Assembly: GCF_002113125.1 (NCBI RefSeq) | Contig: NZ_NEJP01000015.1 | Coordinates: 1-64,000, forward strand | Direction of reading: 5' to 3' | From: Pseudomonas sp. B20(2017) | GTDB taxonomy: Bacteria; Pseudomonadota; Gammaproteobacteria; Pseudomonadales; Pseudomonadaceae | Length of the DNA stretch: 64,000 nucleotides | Part shown: one piece after another, positions 27,548 to 34,639 of the stretch | Layout of the letters: the number at the start of each line of letters is the position of its first letter | Numbering within the stretch: the stretch's first letter is position 1 | Position numbers and translations under genes: made by a program | Notes under the pieces: generated by a model | Told to the model about the DNA's origin: nothing | Database searches by the model: none | The model's input: the letters and a program-made list of their open reading frames with translations, nothing else

Positions 27548-27790
27548 ACCCACACCTTTGTTATTGATGACTGCTGTGGGATTAAGCCTAGTGGCTGCTC
27601 GCAGTCACGCAAATCGGGGCGCAGGAGAGAATCGCCTCAGCCGGATGGAAGGCCGGGGGTAGGGATTGCCCTACAAGGATGGCGTTAATGGATAAAGCAG
27701 TGGCGAGCGCTGAGCTGCAAGCTTCAATAACAAGCAGAAGCGCGTGTCGCTAACAGATATGCCCAATATCGCAGGATCGATGAAGAAACC

Positions 27791-27880
27791 TGTGGGAGCG
27801 AGCTTGCTCGCGAAAGCGGTGTGTCAGTCGCCATCTTTTCTGTCTGCCACGGCCTCTTCGCGAGCAAGCTCGCTCCCACA
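27791..27880. repeat. REPIN
   Basis: Arms TGTGGGAGCGAGCTTGCTCG.. (27791-27814) and the reverse complement (27857-27880) flank 42 bases. It is nearly the same as the element at 22973. It occupies the gap between agtR and agtA. The remaining 240 bp of this gap (27548-27790) must hold the agtA promoter, but I see no convincing one. Confidence 0.9.
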
Positions 27881-27897
27881 GTGGATAGAGGTGTGGT

Positions 27898-28527
27898 TCA
27901 GAGAAGTTTGTGCTCCATCGCGTACTTCACCAGCTCGGCGAGCGAAGTGATGTTGAGTTTCTGCATCAGCCGCGCCTTGTGGGTGCTGATGGTCTTGCTG
28001 CTCAAGGCCAGTTGCTGGGCGATGTCATTGACGTTGGCACCCTGGGCCAGGCGTTCGAACACCGAGAACTCGCGCTCCGAAAGCAACGAGTGCAGCGGCC
28101 GCGCATCGGTCAGGCCGACTTCGAAAACCATGCGGTCGGCCAGCTCCGGATCGATGTAGCGCCCGCCGGCCGCGACCTTGCGAATCGCCGTCAGCAGCAA
28201 CGCCGGATCGCTGTCCTTGGTGGCATACCCGGCGGCGCCGACCTTCAGCGCCCGGGCGGCCATCTGCGCTTCGTCGTGCATCGACAGCACCAGAATCGCC
28301 GGTGGATGGTTCAGCGCGCGGATCCGCGGAATCGCTTCGAGCCCGTTGACGCCGGGCATCGAGATATCCAGCAGCACCACTTCGCAGGGCACGTTGCGCA
28401 GGGTTTCCAGCAACTGCTCGCCATTGCTCGCCTCCCCCACCACTTGCAGATCCTTGGCCAGGCCGATCAATTGCTTGATGCCTTCGCGAACGATGGTGTG
28501 GTCTTCGGCTACGAGTACACGGATCAC
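27898..28527 (-). CDS. agtR: LuxR-type response regulator (AgtR-like)
   Basis: 209-aa NarL/UvrY-type regulator. The receiver domain (1-120) has the acidic pair E8-D9, phosphoacceptor D54 in VLLDISMPG, and the Thr/Ser and Lys positions (VLSMHD, ATKDSD). The LuxR helix-turn-helix (about 145-205) is LSEREFSVFERLAQGANVND and following. It is adjacent to the sensor kinase gene with no gap and next to the transporter. This matches agtSR, which activates agtABCD in P. aeruginosa. Confidence 0.82.
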   Translation of the reverse strand: MIRVLVAEDHTIVREGIKQLIGLAKDLQVVGEASNGEQLLETLRNVPCEVVLLDISMPGVNGLEAIPRIRALNHPPAILVLSMHDEAQMAARALKVGAAGYATKDSDPALLLTAIRKVAAGGRYIDPELADRMVFEVGLTDARPLHSLLSEREFSVFERLAQGANVNDIAQQLALSSKTISTHKARLMQKLNITSLAELVKYAMEHKLL

Positions 28528-30927
28528 TTACTTCTCCTCATCCAGTGGCACCCGCACGCTCAGTGTGGTGCCCTCGCCCGGCTCGCTGTCGAGTGACAGC
28601 TGCCCGCCCATGATTAACACCCGCTCGCGCATGCCCACCAGTCCGAAGGATGTCGGCCTGCCGGCAGCGGCGACAAATCCTACGCCATCATCGCTGACCG
28701 TCAGACACAATTCGTCGCCTTCCTGCGCCAACGTCAGTTCCACAGTATGCGCCTGGGCATGGCGCATGACGTTGGTCAGCGCCTCCTGAAGAATGCGGAA
28801 CAGGCCGATGGCCTTGGCGTCGCTGAGCGGCGCAAGATTGTCCGGCACCTGCACCAGACACGGAATCTGCGTGCGCGCCTCGAACCGCCGCGCCTGCCAC
28901 TCGATCGCCGAAGCGATCCCGGCATCGAGGATCGGCGGGCGCAATGCCGTCGCCACATCCCGCACCAGCTGGAACAACTGGGCAATCAAACGCTTCATGC
29001 TGTTCAGCCGTTCGTTCAGACCCGGGTCGAGTTGCGCGTAGGCCAGTTCGCACATCGACGTCTCCAGTTTCAGCACCGTCAGCATCTGTCCCAGCTCATC
29101 GTGAACCTCGCGGGCAATCCGCGCCTTTTCTTCTTCCCGCACGCTTTCCAGATGCGCCGACAACTCGCGCAGTTGCTCGCGGGAGGCCGCCAGCTCCAGT
29201 TCGATGCGTTTGCTTTCGGTGATGTCCCAGACAATGCCGTCCCAGACATAGGCGCCGCCCTCCAGCTGACGGGTGATGGCCTTGATCTCGGCCCAGCGCT
29301 GCTCGCCCTGGCGCGTGAGAATCCGGCCCTGCCACGACCAGTCGCTGTCGGTGTCCAGCGCCTGGTCCTGGGTCTGGTGATAAGCGGCCCGGTCATCCGG
29401 ATGCACCAGGCTGCGCAGGCCCATGTCGCGATGGGCGATGGCGGCCGGCGCGTAGCCGACCAGACTTTCGCTGCCCTCGCTGATGTAGGCAAAGTCGATC
29501 TGCCCGGTCACCGGTGCGCGCTCGAGACGGAACACCAGCCCCGGTACATTGGCCGCGATGCCTTGCAGCCGCGCCTCGCTTTCCTGCAACGCAGCCAGGG
29601 CACGACGACGCTCGGTGACATCGGTGAGATAAACCACCAGGTACTCGCCATCGCGAAAACGCAGGAAGCTCAGCGACACGTCCGCTGGCAGCACACTGCC
29701 ATCGGCGCGCACACAGTTGGTTTCAAAACTCAGCGGCCCTTCTTCGCTGGCCCGGGCGCGTTTCCACAAATTGAGCCAGCGATCCATGTGCAGGTCCGGT
29801 TCGAAGTCGATCAACGGCCGGTCGATGATGGCGCCCTGTGGATAACCGAGCATGTTTTCTGCCGCACGATTGGCGTAGCGCACATGGCTATCCCAATTGA
29901 CCCAGAGAATGCCGACGGTGCTCTGATCAATGGAAAACTGGGTCAGACGCAGGGCTTCTTCGCTGGCGGCGCGCAGGGCGATGTCTTCCCGCGCATCGAG
30001 CAGGCGTTGCTCAAGACTGCGTTGCTGGCGGCGTTGCCAGAACACAATCGCCACGCAACTGAGCAGCAACACCGCGAACAACAGACTCAGGTTCTGCCAG
30101 AAGCCCGGTGATTCTGAGAGCCGTGGATATTTGGGTTGCAGCCATTGAGCATGCAGGCGCTCCAGATCCTTGGCCGGAATTGCGCGCAGGGCGTTCTCGA
30201 CGATTCCGGCCAGCTCCGGCCAGTCACGACGGGTGCCGATGCGCAGCAGTTGCGGCAAACCGATGTCACCGACCACCACCAAACCGGCAAACTCCGGCTC
30301 CGCCGACAGCCGACCGAGCTGCGCCTCATCAACCACCGCGTAGGACGCCTGTTGACTCAGCAACAGTTGCAGCGCCTGACGCTCCATCGGTACGCCTTGC
30401 AGATTCAGGTGGGGATAGTTGCCGCGCAGGTAATCGGCGGTGACGCCGGGCATGCGCACGGCGACGCGGGTCTGGCTGTCGAGTTTTTCCAGCTCCACGG
30501 TCGCGCTGCTCCTCTGGTCGCTGACCACCAGTTGCGGCACGCGCATGTACGGGTCGGAGAACTGCCACAGACGCAGTCCGCCCGGGGTCTGGGTCAGGCC
30601 CGGAGCGATGTCGATTTCGCCGTCCCGGGCAGCGGTCTCGAGTTGTGCCAGATCCTGAAAATTGCGCCAGCTCAGCTCGACATTCAGTGCCTTGGCCAAT
30701 GCCTTCATCACTTCGACGTTGGCCCCCGACAGCCGCTGCAAGCGCCGGTCGTATTGCGCGTACGGCGCCTGCAACACCAGACCGACGCGCAGTTCATTGT
30801 GCTGCGCGAGCCACTGCTGTTCGCTCGCCGACAACCGTGCGAGGTGACTCGGTGGCGCAGGCGCCGCCCAGCCCATCAAGGGAAACGCCAGACAGCCGAT
30901 AACCCACAGGCAGCAAAAACGCATCAT
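28528..30927 (-). CDS. agtS: sensor histidine kinase with periplasmic solute-binding domain (AgtS-like)
   Basis: 799 aa. There is a signal/anchor segment at the N terminus, then a periplasmic SBP_bac_3 domain (about 30-265). A membrane helix (about 280-300, LSLLFAVLLLSCVAIVFW) leads to two PAS domains with PAC motifs (about 325-450 and 455-580), a HisKA_3 domain with phosphoacceptor H609 (REVHDELGQ), and a HATPase with N and G boxes (LQEALTNVMRHA, DDGVGF). The solute-binding domain suggests direct ligand sensing. Start ATG at 30927 or 30924. Confidence 0.85.
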   Translation of the reverse strand: MMRFCCLWVIGCLAFPLMGWAAPAPPSHLARLSASEQQWLAQHNELRVGLVLQAPYAQYDRRLQRLSGANVEVMKALAKALNVELSWRNFQDLAQLETAARDGEIDIAPGLTQTPGGLRLWQFSDPYMRVPQLVVSDQRSSATVELEKLDSQTRVAVRMPGVTADYLRGNYPHLNLQGVPMERQALQLLLSQQASYAVVDEAQLGRLSAEPEFAGLVVVGDIGLPQLLRIGTRRDWPELAGIVENALRAIPAKDLERLHAQWLQPKYPRLSESPGFWQNLSLLFAVLLLSCVAIVFWQRRQQRSLEQRLLDAREDIALRAASEEALRLTQFSIDQSTVGILWVNWDSHVRYANRAAENMLGYPQGAIIDRPLIDFEPDLHMDRWLNLWKRARASEEGPLSFETNCVRADGSVLPADVSLSFLRFRDGEYLVVYLTDVTERRRALAALQESEARLQGIAANVPGLVFRLERAPVTGQIDFAYISEGSESLVGYAPAAIAHRDMGLRSLVHPDDRAAYHQTQDQALDTDSDWSWQGRILTRQGEQRWAEIKAITRQLEGGAYVWDGIVWDITESKRIELELAASREQLRELSAHLESVREEEKARIAREVHDELGQMLTVLKLETSMCELAYAQLDPGLNERLNSMKRLIAQLFQLVRDVATALRPPILDAGIASAIEWQARRFEARTQIPCLVQVPDNLAPLSDAKAIGLFRILQEALTNVMRHAQAHTVELTLAQEGDELCLTVSDDGVGFVAAAGRPTSFGLVGMRERVLIMGGQLSLDSEPGEGTTLSVRVPLDEEK

Positions 30928-31000
30928 TGAAGTCTCATACACTGACAAATTCTGACCAACCCATTAGGCTGCCGGGATAACTTCTGGCCTGGAATAACCG

Positions 31001-31990
31001 ATGCCCCCTGTCTATCGCCTGGCAATGCCAGCATTGTGCCTGTCGCTGATCCTGCCTTGTGCGTTTTCCGTCGAAGCCGCGGATCCGGCACCCGCCCCCG
31101 CCGCAGAAAAAGCCGCCGAAGAAAAACCGGTCGAACGCCAGCCACTGCTTGAGCGTAGTCAGGAAGAAGCCGCAGCACTCGAACGCAAGGTTCCGGCCCA
31201 GGAACAACAGCAACTGCAAGCGGGCAGCGACACCTTCCTCGCCCTGTGGAAACCGGCCAACACCGCCGAACCCAAAGGCGCGGTGATCCTCATTCCCGGC
31301 GCCGGCGAAACCGCCGACTGGCCCCAGGCGATCGGCCCGTTGCGCCGCAAGTTGCCGGACGTCGAGTGGAGCAGCCTGAGTATCACCCTGCCCGACCTGC
31401 AAAGCGATGCCATCGCACCGCGCGTGGTCGAAGCACCCGCCGCAGCGAAAACCGCTGACCCCGGCAGCAAGGATTCGACCACTGCCGAGCCGATCGAACA
31501 AGCCGCCGGTGGCGAAGCCGATGTGGCCGATAAGGTCGTTGCAGAAACCTCCGAGGAACAGTCCAAGGCCGACGCCGAGCGAATTTTCGCCCGCATCGAC
31601 GCCGCGCTGGCCTACGCCGAACAACAGAGCGCGCGCAGCATCGTCGTCCTCGGCCATGGCACTGGCGCCTACTGGGCGGCGCGCTACATGAGCGAGAGGC
31701 AGAACTCGCAGATCGAGAAGCTGATGCTGGTGGCCGCGCAGACCCCGACCAAGGCACAACCGCAACTGGTGGAACTGACGCCGACCCTGAAGCTGTCGAC
31801 TGTGGATATTTTCTACATGGATAAACCGCTGGATCGCAATGCGGCGCTGGAGCGCATGCAGGCGAGCAAGCGACTGAAGACCTCCGCGTTCAGTCAGGTC
31901 GCACTCAAGGCCTTGCCGGACAACAAGGCCGAGCAGGAACAATTGTTCCGCCGGGTGCGGGGCTGGTTGAATCCGCAGAGCCCGGACTAA
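31001..31990 (+). CDS. DUF3530 alpha/beta-hydrolase-like protein
   Basis: 329 aa with a signal peptide (about 1-26), then an Ala/Pro/Glu/Lys-rich segment. The hydrolase-like fold has VILIPGAGETADWP as the oxyanion-type loop. The nucleophile-elbow position reads LGHGTGAYW, with Gly where Ser is usual. A second low-complexity insert rich in Ala, Glu and Asp (about 140-190) interrupts the fold. Function is unknown and the enzyme may be non-catalytic. It is divergent from agtS and ends at a strong terminator. Confidence 0.8.
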   Translation: MPPVYRLAMPALCLSLILPCAFSVEAADPAPAPAAEKAAEEKPVERQPLLERSQEEAAALERKVPAQEQQQLQAGSDTFLALWKPANTAEPKGAVILIPGAGETADWPQAIGPLRRKLPDVEWSSLSITLPDLQSDAIAPRVVEAPAAAKTADPGSKDSTTAEPIEQAAGGEADVADKVVAETSEEQSKADAERIFARIDAALAYAEQQSARSIVVLGHGTGAYWAARYMSERQNSQIEKLMLVAAQTPTKAQPQLVELTPTLKLSTVDIFYMDKPLDRNAALERMQASKRLKTSAFSQVALKALPDNKAEQEQLFRRVRGWLNPQSPD

Positions 31991-32015
31991 AATTCCGGAC
32001 CGTCAAAACGCAGAC

Positions 32016-32049
32016 AAAAAAGTCGCAGCCCGACGCTGCGATTTTTTTA
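32016..32049. terminator. bidirectional terminator between the DUF3530 gene and djlA
   Basis: AAAAAAGTCGCAGC and GCTGCGATTTTTTT form a stem with a single bulge around CCGAC. Both converging genes end here. Confidence 0.9.
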
Positions 32050-32052
32050 TGC

Positions 32053-32820
32053 CTAACGAAAATCCCGCCGTTCGCGAATCAACGTGTAGGCATTGTGCAA
32101 TTCGCGGGTCCTCTCGGTGGCATCGCGCACCTGCGCCGGCGTGGCGCCCGTCCCGGCCACCTTGTCCGGGTGATGCCGGCTGAGCAGACGTCGATAGGCA
32201 CGTTTGATCTGCGCCGGTTCGCTGGTGGCCGATACGCCGAGCAGGCGCATCGCCTCCTGATAGCTGACCGCCGCGCTAACGATCGGACGCTTGTGCGGCT
32301 CGTAGTCCGCCGCCAGCGCCTGGATCTGGTGCGTCGTCCAGCCCAGCCACTTGCCCCACTGCCCCAGCAATTCCCGCTCGCTGACACCGGCCCGACCATC
32401 GGCCCAGACCATCCGCCAGCAGGCGCGCAACACGCCTTCGGCCGCATGGGGTTGAGCACTCAAGCGACGCAGATAACCGCGCAGATTATCGTTGCCGGAC
32501 TTGCCGCGATTGAACGCGGCAATCGCCCGGCGCTGTGCCGGCTCGCTCATTTCCAGCGAGCGCATCTCCTGACGCGCCTGCTGGATGTGACCGTCCGTGA
32601 CCCGCCCGTCGCTCTTGGCCAGACGCCCGAGCAACACGAACAACAGTTCGTCGTTGCGCAGCATCGGCCTACCACCGAGTTTTTCACGCAAATGCCCCCA
32701 GCTCTGCAAATGCAGGCGCCGATCCAGCGCCTGCCCCAACAAAGCACCAAGCATGGCCCCCGGAATGCTGGCGATAGCAAAACCCGCTCCGGCTCCAATC
32801 AGAGTCCCTGGCCACAACAT
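32053..32820 (-). CDS. djlA: DjlA-like membrane-anchored DnaJ co-chaperone
   Basis: 255 aa. An N-terminal glycine/alanine-rich membrane segment (about 5-30, GAGAGFAIASIPGAMLGALLGQAL) is followed by a TerB-like domain (about 55-160). The C-terminal J domain (about 185-250) has the HPD motif in SRHHPDK. This is the DjlA arrangement: a type III J protein that recruits DnaK to the inner membrane. It starts 1 bp after murU, so it is the third gene of amgK-murU-djlA. Confidence 0.85.
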   Translation of the reverse strand: MLWPGTLIGAGAGFAIASIPGAMLGALLGQALDRRLHLQSWGHLREKLGGRPMLRNDELLFVLLGRLAKSDGRVTDGHIQQARQEMRSLEMSEPAQRRAIAAFNRGKSGNDNLRGYLRRLSAQPHAAEGVLRACWRMVWADGRAGVSERELLGQWGKWLGWTTHQIQALAADYEPHKRPIVSAAVSYQEAMRLLGVSATSEPAQIKRAYRRLLSRHHPDKVAGTGATPAQVRDATERTRELHNAYTLIRERRDFR

Positions 32821-32821
32821 A

Positions 32822-33493
32822 TCAGCGACTCGCTTCTATCAAGGCTTCGGCTTCGGCCAGACGCTCGTGCGTACCGACATCGACCCAGTGACCTTTCAAC
32901 CGCTCGCCGGTCACCTGCCCGTCCGCCATGGCTTTACGCAACAGCGGCGCCAGTTTGAAGGCACCGTCGCTGCAGCCGTCGAACAACTGCGGATGCAGTA
33001 CGGCGATGCCGCTGTAGGTCAGGGTCGCCGCATCGGCCTGGCCATCATGCACTTGGCCGTCGGTCAAGGTGAAATCGCCTGTCGGGTGATGGGCCGGGTT
33101 GTCCGCCAGCACCAGATGCGCCAGGCCGGAGACCGGCTGATGCAGCACGCTGAAGTCGTAATCGGTCCAGATGTCACCGTTGACCACCAGAAACGCCTCA
33201 TCGCCCAACAGCGGCAACGCGCGGAAAATACCGCCGCCGGTTTCCAGTGGCTCACCCTCTGGCGAGTACTGGATCGACACGCCGAACTGCGAGCCATCGC
33301 CCAAGTGATCTTCAATCTGCTGGCCGAGCCAGGCATGGTTGATCACGATCTCATTGAAACCGGCCGCGGCCAGGGCACGCACGTGATATTCAATCAGCGG
33401 CACGCCGCCGGCACGCACCAGCGGCTTCGGGGTGGTCAGGGTCAGCGGGCGCATGCGCTCGCCTTTGCCGGCCGCCAGAATCATTGCCTTCAT
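32822..33493 (-). CDS. murU: N-acetylmuramate alpha-1-phosphate uridylyltransferase
   Basis: Makes UDP-MurNAc from MurNAc-1-P and UTP, bypassing de novo MurA/MurB synthesis and so conferring intrinsic fosfomycin tolerance in Pseudomonas. It has 223 aa. The nucleotidyltransferase signature AMILAAGKGERMRPLT is at the N terminus and the metal-binding VVNGDIWTDYDF is in the middle. It is coupled to amgK by a 4-bp overlap, the known amgK-murU pair. Confidence 0.92.
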   Translation of the reverse strand: MKAMILAAGKGERMRPLTLTTPKPLVRAGGVPLIEYHVRALAAAGFNEIVINHAWLGQQIEDHLGDGSQFGVSIQYSPEGEPLETGGGIFRALPLLGDEAFLVVNGDIWTDYDFSVLHQPVSGLAHLVLADNPAHHPTGDFTLTDGQVHDGQADAATLTYSGIAVLHPQLFDGCSDGAFKLAPLLRKAMADGQVTGERLKGHWVDVGTHERLAEAEALIEASR

Positions 33494-34509
33494 GCCGTCA
33501 CTCCACCACGCAGACTGGCGAGCAGTGCCTGCAAATCCGCCAGCTCGGGACGGCGCGCGATGACCGCTTCTATATAAGAGAAGAAACGCGGCACATCACC
33601 GAGGTAACGCGGCTTGCCATCGCGATGGCAGATGCGGGCGAAGATGCCGATGACTTTCAGATGGCGCTGCACGCCCATCAGGTCGCTGGCACGCAGAAAC
33701 TCTTCGAAATCCGGCTGCACCGGAATGCTCAGTGCCGACGCCTGCTGCCAGTAGCTTTCCAGCCAGCCGCGCACACGTTCTTCAGGCCAGCTGAGGAATG
33801 CATCCTTGAACAGGCAAGTCACGTCGTAGGTCACCGGGCCATACACGGCGTCCTGGAAATCCAGCACGCCGGGATTCGGCTCGCTGAGCATCAGGTTGCG
33901 CGGCATGTAGTCGCGGTGCACCAATACTTTCGGCTGGGCCAGGGCGCTGTCGATCAGCAGTTCGCTGACCCTTTGCCACTGCTGCTGTTGGGTGGCATCG
34001 AACTCGACGCCCAGCTCGCGCTTCACGTACCACTCGGGGAACAGCTCCAGCTCGCGGCGCAACAACGCGACGTCATAGCTCGGCAGCGGCGCCACCATCG
34101 GCAGCTGCTGAAAAGCCAGCAGCGCTTGCAGGGCATCGCTGAACAACGCGTCGGCATTTTCGCTGTCGATCACGTCCAGATAGGTCTGGTTGCCCAGGTC
34201 ATTGAGCAAAAGAAAGCCACGTTCGAGGTCTTCGGCATAAATTTTCGGCACGTTGATACCGGATTTCGCCAGCAAAAAGGCGATATCCACGAACGGTTTG
34301 CAGTTTTCCTGAGGCGGCGGCGCGTCCATCACGACGAAGCTGCGACCCGCGCCTTCCCAACGGAAATACCGGCGGAAACTCGCGTCGCTGCTGGCCGCGG
34401 TCAACGTGGCCGGGGGTACGGCTCCCCAGCCCTGATCTGCAAAAAGGGTTGCCAACTGTTCATCGAGCCAAACTTTCAGGTGTTGCAAGCGTACATCTTG
34501 ATCAGGCAT
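33490..34509 (-). CDS. amgK: N-acetylmuramate/N-acetylglucosamine kinase AmgK
   Basis: Phosphorylates MurNAc at C1 in the cell-wall recycling route of Pseudomonas. It has 339 aa with the aminoglycoside-phosphotransferase fold. The catalytic loop is LVHRDYMPRNLM and the metal-binding motif is VLDFQDAVYGP. It is divergent from lptD. Upstream steps are AnmK (at 3133 in this window) and the phosphatase MupP, which is not in this window. Confidence 0.92.
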   Translation of the reverse strand: MPDQDVRLQHLKVWLDEQLATLFADQGWGAVPPATLTAASSDASFRRYFRWEGAGRSFVVMDAPPPQENCKPFVDIAFLLAKSGINVPKIYAEDLERGFLLLNDLGNQTYLDVIDSENADALFSDALQALLAFQQLPMVAPLPSYDVALLRRELELFPEWYVKRELGVEFDATQQQQWQRVSELLIDSALAQPKVLVHRDYMPRNLMLSEPNPGVLDFQDAVYGPVTYDVTCLFKDAFLSWPEERVRGWLESYWQQASALSIPVQPDFEEFLRASDLMGVQRHLKVIGIFARICHRDGKPRYLGDVPRFFSYIEAVIARRPELADLQALLASLRGGVTA

Positions 34510-34639
34510 TGCAAGGGTCTCCGACGGCGCTAGCCGTCAAGCGGGTCATGCTTTATTATCCAGCATCTTTTTCAGACCATCGAGAGGCGTGCGGCCCACA
34601 CCGCGGGCAGATGGCACGCAGGAAGCCCGGACTAATAAG

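Noticed and set aside
22973..27880. Recurring GTGGGAGCGAGC repeats as a possible CRISPR array
   Set aside because: Elements are inverted pairs kilobases apart, not direct repeats with unique spacers, and no cas genes are present; they are REPINs.
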